From NCBI GenBank assembly GCA_016169945.1, contig JADLSH010000388.1, positions 7,266,501-7,330,500 on the forward strand: a stretch of DNA of 64,000 bases, read 5' to 3'. Each line of letters starts with the position of its first letter. Position 1 is the stretch's first letter. Positions 36,568 through 48,632 of this stretch are shown piece after piece. The position numbers and the translations under genes are program-made. Origin of the DNA: Trachythela sp. YZ-2020. Its lineage: Eukaryota > Cnidaria > Anthozoa > Malacalcyonacea > Clavulariidae. The notes below the pieces were generated by a model, which was given only the letters and a program-made list of their open reading frames with translations, was not told the DNA's origin and did not search any database.

Positions 36568-37970
36568 TCATAGGTTGTCATCTAAGATGTCAATAACAAT
36601 GTCATCACTAGACATGTCACTCATTGTGTTTGGACATCCCACTTTGGAGTTTTCTACAATGCTTCGCTTCTTCTTTGTCTTAGATTTTTGTTCTTTGACT
36701 CTTTTAGCTTTCCGTTTCTTTTCAGTTTCATTCACCGAGGCCACATCAAATCTTTTTGCCAACTGATTACTGACATGCCTAATGTCATGTGCAATATTAT
36801 TGGATTCAGTCCGCATGCTTTCTACATGTGTTGTCATTTCTTGAACAAAATTTATTTCATTACTTGCCCATTTCTTGGCTCAAGATCATCTGCATATTGC
36901 GCCATTTTTCTATTCTATAACTTTCTTTTTTCCTCATTGTTTGTTTTTATTGTTTTTTTTTTTTATGTGGTCTAATGCTCGTTGGCTTTACTCACATCTA
37001 TCTTTACATCCTCTGGAAATTTCCTGTATAAGTAAACAATTTATATTCTCCTTTAGAATTTGACCATTTTGTATGAAGATACAAGGTGCTCAAGTTTTTC
37101 GAGGTTGCATTTAACATTCCAACGAAACTGGCGTTGTCCCATCAAATAAGCATGGAATCTAGACTGCTTACTGGTATCATGTACTTTTCCAGAGGCTCCT
37201 TTTCTTTCACTCTGGCATTTTCATCCACAACAAACTTCCCACCAATGAATGAGATTGCTATTTATTTAAATATAAAGTTAAATATAAAGATAAAAGTAAA
37301 TATTTCATTTAAATAATCATCAATTCTTTATGTAACCATGCCTTCTCAAGGCAATTCCTTAAAGGATTTGAAAAATAATTGCAAGTTTGTAAGCAAATTT
37401 ACCAGCACCAGAAATTTAATAGACATTTTTAAATTTATACCCACCTCAGGGCAAGGCTAAAATAGTATAAGAGACCATACATATACCCTCAAGACCGACA
37501 ATACCCTCAAGGATACAATTTTATACAGGGGGTGGTATAAACAAGAAAATTGACTGAAGCATATAAACGTATTTTAAAACATGTCATATGAATCCATGAT
37601 GCATACAGTAAATTCATTAAATTGATTGTCCAACATCACACTTATACCCTAGTTTAATAACAAAATATTTACAATGATAAAAACTTACTTTTCTGAGCCT
37701 TCTCTGAGCCGGAACGGCTGTTTGGTTACTATTGTCAACATTAATACTTCCTAGATTGCAAGTATATGAAGCTATAGCCTTCTTGAATTTCAGAAGATGC
37801 CCTGGTTTTCCCGATAAACCAACTAGATCAAGCATTTGCCGTTGTTCATCCAATTCCAACAATTTCAGTAATTCAATGTCGTTAAAACCAGACGCATTAA
37901 ATCGCTCCAAATAATCCTCAGCAAGATTAATAGATTGTAAAAAACTTTCAAATTCTTTTTCGGCAGCCAT
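36568..37970 (-). CDS. SAM-domain protein encoded inside the TTA-TSD element, partial model
   Basis: Exon 1 is 37970-37689: ATG, then a sterile alpha motif (SAM) at about residues 5-62 (FLQSINLAEDYLERF ... GLSGKPGHLLKFKKAI), ending with a GTAAGT donor. SAM domains mediate protein or RNA binding and oligomerisation. A likely internal coding segment is at about 37257-37172 (ISFIGGKFVVDENARV). A last exon at about 36883-36568 (acceptor CCAAG before AAATGGGC) encodes a basic, lysine-rich stretch like a nuclear localisation signal and an acidic tail ending DILDDNL. The internal segment does not join exon 1 in frame as I read it, so an exon may be missing or the gene damaged. Its role in the element is unknown. 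Confidence 0.5.
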
Positions 37971-38230
37971 GATGAAAACATGTGAGTATGTTTGTTTAAC
38001 TTGGATCATCCAAATGGCACTCGTTTATAGTAGGCTCATGCTCGGAAGTGTGTCGGACCTACATCGGATCTACTCCTTTAATACAACTTTATATACAATT
38101 TTTTTCCTTGGGTTGGGTGAAAAAAAATTTATATCTCAACAAGGTTGGGTAATTTAAATTCCTGATCTTATATTGGTTGGGTAAAAAAAAAATTTGGATT
38201 CAAAGTCGTTTCTCTTCAGCCCCAACCCCC

Positions 38231-38996
38231 TACCTCCTCCGCAGGCCTTTCGATGCGGGCGGGAGTAATTTGCGGGCGGGCGTGAAATTTGAGAATTGGG
38301 GAAAAGACGAAAGGCCTGCCGAATAATGGTCGATTTCCGGGTCTAAGTGTCGTTTTCCGGGTGTGGGTTTTTAATCCTTAATAATCTTCGTGAAATATGA
38401 GCCATCCTATCCCAAAACTATTGTCTGGTGTATTGTCGAGTATTTCTCGATATCTCTGGGCAGTTATGGCCGCAAGCAGCGAAGAAAAAATGGAAAAACT
38501 CGAGGATTTTTTCGGCGGTAGTGGCAGCGATGTTGACGTTCTCAATGTGTCGTTCAGTGAAATAGGTATGTATTTTACCTGATATGTAGATCATTGACGC
38601 GTTTTATAATGCAAATCATATAACGAATAAAAAGCAGACGTAAAACAATGATATTGATCATGACTATAAACAAGACACGCTTGAATAATATGCGATTTAA
38701 TTTCCTATTAATTAATATTCATACATTTTGAAGGCGTATTAAAGCTGAAGCGTTTGTATAAAGATCGCGTTTAAAACTTGTTGTATGTTTTCATAAATTT
38801 CACTGATTCAAATTAATTATTTTTCTTATAATTACAATACTATGAATACATGCATTCGAATTCACAGCATGGTTTATTCACAACATGCCTCCGCCATCTT
38901 GAAAAGATTAGTTGGCAGGCGTTTCTCCTTAACCCCACCCGCAAACTTTTTCCCGCCCGCAACTAGCGCCCGCCCTAAACGCCTGCGGAGGAGGTA
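38231..38996. mobile_element. 9-bp-TSD (MULE-like) family member nested in the terminal repeat at 36390-39029
   Basis: Termini TACCTCCTCCGCAGGC inverted, followed inside by GGGCGGG-rich sequence. Target duplication approximate (CCCAACCCC on both sides). It holds an exon-like frame from the ATG at 38467 (MAASSEEKMEKLEDFFGG..., up to a GTATGT donor at about 38569). That is a start exon with no visible continuation, perhaps a captured gene piece. Confidence 0.65.
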
Positions 38997-39032
38997 GCCC
39001 AACCCCTGCCCTAATTAATGACCGGTCCCTTA

Positions 39033-39957
39033 CGTTGAAACTAAAAGGCATCTTTACTGAGGTTGTTTGGCGCTGTAGCTCCGTAACGTCGTAAAACAAG
39101 GTAATGTTTACTGCTTGTTTTCTTCATATCGTACTAATTCAGTTTACACGATGTATTTTACGTATTTTTACAGTGTATATAATTCACATCATTACGACAT
39201 TAAGTGGGAGTATATTCGAGTTATAGATATACGTGTATGAAACGTCGGGAGCAATTATTTGCATTGTAAGATACTCTAATGTATGCGCGCAGTATATATA
39301 AGAGAAGAACAAGAAACTGTGAAACCAAACTTATTGAAACCTTACTACTTTATAGTAGTTCACCTAACATAATTATGCTAAAGCACGGAACAATCATGAA
39401 ACTGCGACAAAATTGTGCTTTGTAAGCAAGTTAGCAACAAATGTTGCCTTTATTTTTGAGTGGTTATTATATTACTGAATGATGTAAGTTTATGTATTTT
39501 CATTATATAGCAGTAAACGAAGGCCACAGTCAGATTTTCACGTTCTGTATACAAGCATACAACATACAAGAAACCAGAGACCGCGGACTCACTAAACACA
39601 GGCACTAAATTCTGTACATTTATTCATTTGTTATCACTACTGCTATATACTATTAGCTAATTATGTCTACGACGAAGAGTCTTCGCTTCGTCATAGCTTC
39701 CGTTTAGCGCCAGTAACTAGTCACGGGGTTTCGTTACTTGTTAGGAGACTCTTTGCGTCCGCCGAACTCTTTTGAATTTAGTGGAATTTATAGTACTAAA
39801 ACTCTCTTACGCATTCAACTTAAAAGTTTCCTTCAGCTTTGAACAACGGTAATTTATTATGCAATTTCCTGCTTTATAGATTGCTGTGTCGTCAACGAAG
39901 TAGTGGTTGTATTTGTTCTAAAAGTTCCCTATATCTACTGTTTAAACCAAGAGTTTA
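39033..39957 (+). repeat. Repeat block R2, left part
   Basis: Starts ACGTTGAAACTAAAAGGCATC, as at 55435. From about 39380 it is the reverse complement of 15905-16480. It continues on the other side of the CACTA element at 48461, which shows that the transposon inserted into it. Confidence 0.65.
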
Positions 39958-39969
39958 CACAGCCAGAAA

Positions 39970-40460
39970 CGCACAAGTTGCAGCAAGTCTGCACGCAGGC
40001 CTGATTCAACTTGTTATCATCAAGCCGATATCAGGATGCGTTCGCATCGCTTGCTCCGGCTTGATATTATCAAGTCTGACGCAAGTTGTCAACAGACTTG
40101 ATGCAACTTGTGAACGGCAGACTTGATGCAACTTGTGAACGGCAGACTTGATGCAACTTGTGAACGGCAGACTTGATGCAACTTGTGAACGGCAGACTTG
40201 ATGCAACTTGTGAACGGCAGACTTGATGCAATTTGTGAAAATCAGACTTGATGCAACTTGTGAAAATCAGACTTGATGCAACTTGTGAACGGCAGACTTG
40301 ATGCAACTTGTGAACGGCAGACTTGATGCAACTTGTGAACGGCAGACTTGATGCAATTTGTGAACGGCAGACTTGATGCAATTTGTGAAAATCAGACTTG
40401 ATGCAACTTGTGAAAATCAGACTTGATGCAACTTGTGAACGGCAATTTGCAGCAAGTCTG
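39970..40460 (+). repeat. Left subterminal repeat array of the CACTA element (~25-bp unit)
   Basis: About 14 consecutive units of CAGACTTGATGCAACTTGTG plus ACGG or AAAT between 40093 and 40445, with scattered related units before. In plant CACTA elements such subterminal repeats bind the TnpA-type protein; here that role is inferred. The 66- and 103-aa open frames across it are repeat artefacts. Confidence 0.85.
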
Positions 40461-40489
40461 CAGTTGACATGGCAACAATATTATAGAAC

Positions 40490-40560
40490 ACGCGTTATTC
40501 TCGCGTGTTCTTTGTGTTTCCCGCATTTTGCTCGCGGGAACACGAATATCGTGAACAAGA
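40490..40560. repeat. Two adjacent hairpins next to the left subterminal array
   Basis: GAACACGCG...CGCGTGTTC and TTCCCGC...GCGGGAA lie side by side at about 40497-40521 and 40527-40549. They could be part of the transposon's regulatory end. Confidence 0.55.
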
Positions 40561-41474
40561 GACAAGATCAAAAACAACACATGGGAGATTTTATAAAAGT
40601 ACGGCCATCGGGCCTTGTTTTCGTTCATTTATTTTGCTGACAAAATGCGCTAACAAGACGATCAAGCTTTCATGAACAGGACGATAAATATCGTTAACAC
40701 AACAGGTTAGTTAAAGCTATTTATATATTAATTTAAATTATATAAAGTGGCTTCCATCAGGATTCGGCTGAGAGCACATAGTCATAGAGGTCCTTGGAGG
40801 GCACTTTTAAAAACACCCAATTGATGTCCATCCATGATCCATCTGTTTGTTCTACTTTTTCATAGAGTCGATGAAAAGCCAAAAATTTATGTACTATATA
40901 TGCTTATAATATCAAATACAATAAAGCTTTATATATAAACCTGGTTGTGACACAACTTGTGAGGGTGTCTGCCCGTATAAAAGGCTTTCACACTAGACTG
41001 TAAAATTTTCTATTTGCATGGAAGTTAATTTCCCATGCAACAATTTCTCGAATTTTGAATTCCTGTGCAAAATAGAGGTCTTAATTTGACCTCTCCATCA
41101 TTAATTTTGTTTGAAAATTAATTGTCTTTACGGTCTGGACACATACAGTATATGAATATGTGCCCCTCCAATAGTTATCATCATAATTTGCTGGCTATGC
41201 CACTGTCTGAATGCAGGACATGCCACTGTTGTGCCCTTATATTTCAAAGTTTAACCAAACCCACTAGAAAGCGGGTTTTTGTCACTCAATAAAACTTCAT
41301 AAATGCTTTTGTAACAAAAAATTACCTTCCCATGCAGAAAAAAAACTTTTCAGTTTGGCATTAATATAAGAACATGGATGTTTACCATCAACATGAAATG
41401 CATGTGTGGCATTCATAATCACAAATTTAATACTTTAGTATGAAAACAGTGCTTAAGGCCTCTGTTCGATCTAA

Positions 41475-44400
41475 TTAAAAGTCGTCACATGGTTCAACCA
41501 TATCAAAATAATTATTTCCTAGGTAAAATGGATTTAAAAGATACCTATTGTTCGTAAAGTCATGTTTGAAGATGAGAGCACTGCGCTGGACTGCTTCTCG
41601 TTCCTCCACAAATGTCCGATCACCATCTTCAAACTTGCAATGCCCGTCAAAGCAGTTGTGCACAATGTGGATTTGGTGGACTACTTGGTTGGATGGAATT
41701 ATCTTCATTATTGACGTCTTTTGCAATAATGGCGAGTTGAAACGTCCACGTTCAACCTCGCCATTATCATTCTCGAGACAAACATATTGCTTCACTTGTA
41801 CCCAATTGGTTACAGCATCCATTGTTGAGTCGAGTAGCTTAACTGCACCAGCAAATTCTCCAAAGCAATCCTGTATAAGTTTTAACAGATCATATGACAC
41901 TTGGTTATATTTGCTGAAAACTGCAGGTTTGCATATTTTTCTTTGTTTATTTATTCATAGTACCTTCAACATGTTCTAGCTGCCTAATAATATCACAGCT
42001 TATATGTCATTTAGTCCATCACAGTTAAAAATATGGGAAATATTACAAAGTGTAGATATTACCTGTCCATCTTCATCTATGTAAGCAATAGCCTGCTCCA
42101 TCCTCACCAAATCTTTTTCATTTGTAATGCATCCCTTGAAATAGTCGAAAAGACATGTATGAGCCAATGTCAATTATAATCTAAACATCGCTAGCTTTTT
42201 TCAAAGGAACTATAAATTTTTGTGCCTGTGGAAATATTATTTAAAACTGTACATGTACTTTTTATGTAATTATTATCTACCTTAAAATAGTTACATTTGC
42301 TGGAGCTTGTAACCCCTGCCATGTCATTTACAATTGCAGCTGCTTCGAAGAAGGCGCCAACGTGAGTCTTCTGCAGGTGACCCTTAACATACTGTCCCTA
42401 GTAGAGTATGTTGATCAAGACATTAGAGTTGTAATGTTCATATACACACTTGTACTTTTTTATAATGTTCATAATACTGGTAAATTTCTTTTTCAGATTG
42501 GTTCCTCGTATTGTCTTGGAACATAAATTTTGCTAATTTTTCATTCTTTCCAAGATGTTGTAAGCTGGATGATGCGCAACTACTAAACAGTCAAATTTGA
42601 CATGTCAAATACATGCCTGTAATCCCTGTATCATTATTTTAAGTATGTTTTAGTGACTTTACAATACAAGATGATTGGACTATATCAAGTGAAGAAAAGC
42701 CAAGAAGAGTAGTATAACCTGCAGTTATTGGCTTACCCATGATCCACCCCCCAAAAGCCGCCATTTATAATATGTTTGAGGGTCTGGTGCTTTGCATACA
42801 TCTTTCCAATGTCTCTACTACATGCCTGTCTATTGGAGAAGATGTTCATTTGCCTTATCACTGAGTTGAATGATTCAAATCTGAAAGAGAAAATGAGTAT
42901 AAACTTTTTACATTAATTTCACAAAATATGACAAAACTATAATTGACTGTGTTATTTGTTCACTCATTTTTACTGTACACACAACTACACATCTGAACAC
43001 ACATACAAATGTATACAAGATAGCATTGTCTGATAGTCAATGTGTTTGTGTTTTTTTTCAAATTTCAATTGTGTAAATTTTTTGTGTAGAGTGCCTGACC
43101 TCTCAGTGCAAAAGCCAACAGCTGGACCAAAATTTGACATATCGTCCAGTAAGTGCAGTAGAGTGTGCATTTTTGGCTTTCGCATCATTTCTGGGTGGAC
43201 AATCTCGAGGCTTTCCAGGAATACACTTATTGTTCTTTTCATCTTTTCATAGTCACGAGTGTCATATGATGATGAATATGCAATAGAAAATACCTGAAGA
43301 ATGAACAGTAAAAGTCACATACAGATTGTTAACTGTACAATTGCAGCTCAACCGTACCTGAGTCCAGGTATTACTCAATATTTGATTAAATTTTAATTGT
43401 CATACTTCACTTAGATAAGTCCACACGTCCAGTTCCTCTTCTGTTACAATGTCCATCAGTATGAAAACCGCAACTTGAGCCCATAGTTTGTAGTCACGGC
43501 CAACATAAGAGCCATACATTGATGTTATGCTGCTGGATAGCTTTGCTGGAAATGCAGAGAAATCAAAGACCTCTACTTTAGCTTTAATTTTCTTTTTAGC
43601 AGCAGGTGAAAGGCTCTTCATGGTCTTAGCCAAGAGGTATTTTACTGCGCCGAGAAGAATGGTGTGAAGTATTTCCACGGGTGTCTGCCTAAAGTTGTTA
43701 ACAAAGGTGACACAAATTAATACAAAATTTGTAAGAGTAGTAAACAGAACACCCTGCCATTAAATGTTCTGTTAACTGGTTAGGGTGTAATATGACCACT
43801 ACATACTGAAATGGATCATATGTCTTGAGGTCATCAAATTGTCCGCCTCGCTCTGTCACACCTGATCCCCTGCGTAACAGTATTTTTTGTCTGTTTGATC
43901 TACAAAGGATACATACAGTAAGTTGTTTTCCATTTAATATTTTACTTTATATTCTAGGTTTTCACAGGTGTTAAATGGCATCTTTAGTAGAGGTTACATT
44001 TACTGTAACAAAGGTAAATGAATGGATTAACAATCTATTTACCTTGCGTTTTGTATTTCAGAAAGTGTGTTTCGTGTTGCCTCACAAGTTCGCATATCCC
44101 CTACTTCTGTAGCAGTTTCCTGTGTAGCCTAATGTTTAATAATTCAGTTATCAGGTATGAATAATTGAGAAAATTAAATACAAATATGCCAGCTGTGATG
44201 TTGCTTTTTTTGGCAAGCTGTTGTAAATTAACAAAACATACGTCACATGTTCTACAGAAATGGAGTGCTGAACTTCCCAGGTGATGGGTAAACTCTGAGG
44301 CCCTCGGATTATCACAAACAACACAGAGAATTGGACACTGAACAAACACTTCTTTTTTGGTGAGTGCATCATACATAATAATGCCATCTTCTAGATCTGT

Positions 44401-45109
44401 AAGAAAATTCATGTTAAGGAGAGGTAGACTTTTAATACTGACCCCCCGGGAGAAAATAGAAGCGACAGGGGTGTATATTCTTTTACTGTGTATAATGCTA
44501 TCCTCCCCTGGGCGAGAAAGAATCAAAGCTCCCGAATAATATATACCCCTAAAATTACACTACATTCTATGTACACATACTTGCTAAATCTGTTGCAATT
44601 ACTTTCCCCATTGTTTCTGAGTCCACCAAATTTGAAGCACAGATAAAGTTGAGGTTGCTGAATTTAGTGATCTCTTTTCTTGGCAGGCCAGCAAGAAAGA
44701 AAGAGTATGACTCCAATCGGTTCCACTTTTTGGATCTGTTTCCACTTGTCTCATCTGAGAATATGACGATTGGAAGCGTTAGGGTTTGTCTGCCACCAGC
44801 AAGCAGTTTTGTTGGATGAGGAGATCGATGCATAGCTTTCTCCTAAAATAAGAACAAAGAAAAAAACGTTATAGAGTTCTATCCTCTCAATGAAATGACA
44901 ATGGAAATGGTTATGAAGACCTCCTGGGTCAAGCTGTGTATTCGACCATCAGTTTCTTTGAATGCCACCAACTCTGATCTGATGATCCCTGTTATCGAAG
45001 ATGTATCTATAGCTTCGCATTCGTCTGTGCAGACCAAAGAGGCTTGATCTGCAGGATGGCGGTAAACTTTCGCGACGTCGCACATAAATTTCAGACAATC
45101 ATCCTCTTT
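41475..45109 (-). pseudogene. tnp2/Plavaka-like CACTA transposase, multi-exon
   Basis: Minus-strand coding segments in order: 45109 to about 44925 (DDCLKFMCDVAKVYRH...); 44842-44581, with DETSGNRSKKWNRLESYSFF and LAGLPRKE, a hallmark of tnp2-type proteins; 44396 to about 44215, with CDNPRASEFTHHLGSS and FCRTCDV; 43680-43409 (VEILHTILLGAVKYLL ... YVGRDYKLWAQVAVFIL); 43242-42985 (KPKMHTLLHLLDDMSNFGPA); 41900-41475 ending at a stop. The order and motifs are those of the transposase C-terminal two thirds. The enzyme would cut and paste the element at its CACAG ends. I could not join all exons in frame, and the hAT insertion lies upstream in the transcription unit, so I mark it as probably inactive. 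An open frame at 47626-47279 may be an upstream exon. Confidence 0.7.
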
Positions 45110-45162
45110 CTAAAATATAAATATTTTTATTATTAAATTATTTTGATTTGTATGGTATCATA

Positions 45163-46095
45163 CAGGGTTCGAATTAACGGATAGCGAATAGCGATTCGCT
45201 ATCCGTTTTTGGCATTTCGCTATTCGTTTTTGGCATTTCGCTATTCATTTCGCTATTCAATGATATGAAAACATTTTATTTTTGAGCTTTGCGTTTTTTT
45301 AATAAAATAAAACTGTTGTATGTAATGTTTAAGGCCAAATATCCTCTGTTTGTAATGACGCTTTAAGCCGTGGTTAAGCAAGGCGTAAATCTTTCTCAAT
45401 CAAAAAATTTAATACTATTTGCACATTCTTTAATTATCTCCAGAGTGTTTTGAGTTTATTCTTTAATGTGATAGGCTGAAATTATGACAACTGTCAAAAT
45501 CCACTTGCGAAAGATCAAGGGTCGTGTTATTAATACATGTTCATGCGAGAATAATTTCACTATAATGTTGCAACCACTTGAAAAGCCCGAACAAATCTGT
45601 TGAAGAACTTTCGAGTTTAATACTAAATGCTTCAAAAGCATGGGATTGGTACAACAACCACAATATTTACACCTGAATTGTTGTTTCTATTTATTGTGCA
45701 CATGTAGTAGATAATTCCATGAGAATATTCTGTTATCTAATGCAATATTTACATAAACAGCCTTGTAGCACGTTCGAGTAATGCCACGATTAAAAATAGC
45801 ACGTAAATTCAGCCGCACCTTGATAAAATGAGCAATTATTAAAGCATGTTTGATGTTTCCATTTTGCCCTGCTTTGCTGTGTTTATTTTGTTTGGTTTGC
45901 TCTGATATTTACTGATCACATTTACAAGTTGTTAACGACGCTACCTTTTTGACATTGATAAGGATATTTTCCAGCGCGGCCATAACGGAAAATGGCCTTT
46001 AATCAGTACGTAAAAAAAATCGCTATCACTTTATATTACAAGGATCACTAGGTACAAATTCGCTATTCACTTTTAAATATTTAATTCGAACCCTG
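45163..46095. mobile_element. hAT-like element nested in the CACTA element
   Basis: Termini CAGGGTTCGAATTAA inverted, with GTATCATA on both sides (45155-45162 and 46096-46103). 933 bp. The left inner end has repeats of the GCTATTCG/TTTTTGGCATTTC type. No coding region is convincing. Confidence 0.87.
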
Positions 46096-46523
46096 GTATC
46101 ATAAAACTATGTTCATACAATGACCATAGGCGGATTTTCAGATTTTGCTCTGTGGGGGTGCCGAAAATTTAGGGGAGGTGCCAAAAATTTAGGGGGAGAG
46201 GTGAGCGACAGGGTGCGTAGCGGGGGTCTGGGGGTACAGTTGCCAATGGGGGTTCAATAAGTCAGTCACAGCCACCTACGGAGGATGGAACCACGTAAAA
46301 ACAATGACATGAAGACGACACAAATTGCCATATTCACGCCATCACAGTCTCTCCCGCTCAAAGACGTTAGATCAAAGCATGTCATGTGATACACTACACA
46401 CGTCATAACATCAACACTTTCATATATTTGTTACTTCATGTAATACATTATCGTAAATAGCACATTGATCATATTACCAATGAATGTCAACACATGATCT
46501 CAAATGTTTACAAGTCAGATTGC

Positions 46524-46830
46524 AGGAATGAATTTCATGAAGTTCATACTGTCCTGGAGACGGAACATAGTAACGGTAGGATCCAAAAAACCGATACTCT
46601 ATACACATGATATAGAAATTACACAGGAATGAATTTCATGAAGTTCATACTGTCCTGGAGACGGAACATAGTAACGGTAGGATCCAAAAAACCGATACTC
46701 TATACACATGATATAGAAATTACACAGAAACTAATTTCATGAAGTTCATACTGTCCTGGAGACGGAACATAGTAACGGTAGGATCCAAAAAACCGATACT
46801 CTATACACATGATATAGAAATTACACAGAA
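46524..46830 (+). repeat. Tandem repeat, 101-bp unit, three copies
   Basis: Units begin near GAATGAATTTCATGAAGTTC at about 46527, 46628 and 46729 and are almost identical, so they expanded recently. Inside the CACTA element upstream of the transposase exons. Confidence 0.85.
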
Positions 46831-47844
46831 ACTGAATCAAGCTTAATCCAACAAAAGTTAATAGTTGTGTGGAATGTTGTGGGAAAATCCATGATATATA
46901 AATAATTAAAATATTTTATTAATGAGAAAATTGCGAATTTCTGTAAATAAAAAGACATACTTTGTACTTATGTCTGAATTTATATTATTAAAATACAATA
47001 TAGTTTATATCATTAAATAAACTATTTTAATCTCTGTCTTAATGAATTTTTGTAGATTGTCAGACTAAGCTTGTAATCATACGATTGAATGAGTATAAAA
47101 TTTGACAAACCTCGAGGACGCTGGACGCGTTCCACACACGAATATTCAAATCTTCCAAATTGATTCCACTTTATATTACTATGGATTTGTACCTAAATAA
47201 AATGAACAAAGTTAACACGATTCATTGCAAAACATATATGATGATTTAAAGTCAATATTGTATGATATTATATCTGGTTTAATGCTGTTGATCTGTATTA
47301 AATATACAAACAATGCCAAACACCTTCGACAAGGAATGTCGACGTGATATTTCGCCATGCGTTCGTTGCTTTTTATCAGTTGTATGTTTGTGATCCATAC
47401 CAACTCTATATTCTTCTTTGCTTTTGTTGGATTGATGAAGGTTGTATATAGAAGAACATCTATTTAGCATACAGTATAAACACAATATCAATATACAATA
47501 TATCACAGCCAGAGTACGGGGATGAGCTTTCCGAACGGCCGAATCGCAATCCGGAAGTGTTTTTACATGGTAAAATTCAAAATAATTGACAAAAGCGTTG
47601 AATAAATTATCAATTTCAATAATCATGACGATCGTCTCACGTAAATTTATGATTTATGAACTGTATTTAAAAACGTATTGATATGAAGAATATATAAAAC
47701 GATAACGTTTAAAATCAGTGTCTGTTTATTAAAATAACGAAAAGATTATGAAGAAAATGACTAAACATGAAAAAATTTAATAACATGTTTGTTTTTAAAG
47801 GGGGAAATTGCTTCGCCTTCCGCGATACAGAGAAAACAAGTTAA

Positions 47845-48445
47845 TCAACTTGATATCAAATTGCAGCAAGACTGTAAGACAAGTTGTATCATGTCTGATT
47901 TTCACAATTTGCATCAGCATTCATACCGACTTGCTGCAAATTGTTAAATCAGACTTGCTGCAAATTGATATCACATGCTTGATGCAAGTTGTTTTATCGA
48001 CTTGCATCGAGTCTGAAAAAATCAATTTGCAGCAAGTCTGATTTTCACAACTTGCATCAGCATTGATACTTTTAACAGACTTGTTGCAAGTTGTGAAAAT
48101 CAGACTTGCTGCAAATTGATTTTTTCAGACTCGATGCAAGTTGATAAAACAACTTGCATCAAGCATGTGATATCAATTTGCAGCAAGTCTGATTTTCACA
48201 ACTTGCATCAGCATTGATACTTTTAACAGACTTGCTGCAAGTTGTTCTATCGGACTTTGCAGACTTGATACCGACAGGCTTGCTGCAAGTTGATTCATCA
48301 ACTTGCAGCAAGTCTGCAAATATCAAGTTGCATCAAGTCTGATTTATACAGGCCTGATGCAACTTGAGGAAATCATCAAGCCTGATTCAACTTGTTGACA
48401 AGTTGAATCAGGCCGGTAAAACCCACAACTTGCATCAGAACTGTG
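47845..48445 (-). repeat. Right subterminal repeat array of the CACTA element
   Basis: Many units of CTTGCATCA.../CTTGCTGCAA... motifs in both orientations, related to those at 39970-40460. A segment of about 60 bp (AATTTGCAGCAAGTCTGATT...) occurs at about 48025 and again at 48173, and parts are inverted at 48080-48150, making local palindromes. Confidence 0.8.
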
Positions 48446-48460
48446 GCGTTTCTGGCTGTG

Positions 48461-48632
48461 TACAAGTAAGTCACTTTCCTAAATAATTAGATTTCTAAGA
48501 CTATAAGTATATATTGTATGAAGACCCTCGTGAAGACCATCTGACAATTATCTTGTCTTCAACTATCTCAGAATCGTCTGATGACAACTGTTTGAAGATG
48601 GCGGACAGGCGAAAAAATTGTCATCGTACGTG
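48461..48632 (+). repeat. Repeat block R2, right part after the CACTA element
   Basis: Reverse complement of about 15748-15915, ending at GTCATCGTACGTGAATAA, where a LINE tail begins. Confidence 0.65.

Larger units (their letters stand above)
36390..39029. mobile_element. 2.6-kb TIR element with TTA duplication (Harbinger-like) carrying a SAM-domain gene
   Basis: Termini GGGACCGGTCATTAATTA, continuing through AGGGCAGGGGTTGGG, inverted at the right end; TTA on both sides (36387-36389 and 39030-39032). The inverted repeat is at least 33 bp. A 3-bp TTA duplication and G-rich ends fit PIF/Harbinger. The right terminal repeat is split by the 9-bp-TSD element at 38231-38996. No DDE transposase is seen. 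Confidence 0.75.
39958..48460. mobile_element. CACTA (EnSpm)-type DNA transposon, complete ends, 8.5 kb
   Basis: Perfect 15-bp terminal inverted repeats CACAGCCAGAAACGC (39958-39972; inverted at 48446-48460) and a TA duplication (39956-39957 and 48461-48462). The empty site is present in R2 near 15915 (reverse strand GAGTTTACAAGTAAGTCAC). Ends starting CAC with a 2-3 bp duplication, dense subterminal repeats of about 25 bp at both ends, and tnp2/Plavaka-like transposase exons on the minus strand all agree with CACTA. A hAT-like element (45163-46095) has inserted within it. Confidence 0.88.

Noticed and set aside
36568..37970. Reading the SAM exon as another DED-family member linked to the ligase genes
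   Set aside because: The helix pattern and the GLSGKPGHLLKFKKAI ending are those of SAM, not DED; it lies inside a transposon and shares no sequence with the ligases.
40006..40381. Two overlapping minus-strand open frames of 66 and 103 residues with repeating HQVCRSQVASS units
   Set aside because: They are read-through of the 25-bp subterminal repeats of the CACTA element; unit length not divisible by three and several frames open at once.
39970..40460. Regular direct repeats that look like a CRISPR array
   Set aside because: The units are contiguous with no unique spacers, the genome is eukaryotic, and the array sits at a transposon end.
41548..41979. 143-residue plus-strand frame
   Set aside because: Antisense to the last transposase exon at 41475-41900, which has the better-supported protein.
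46125..46265. G-rich segment starting AGGCGGATTTTCAG as another hAT end
   Set aside because: Resembles one hAT terminus, but I could find no matching inverted end or target duplication.
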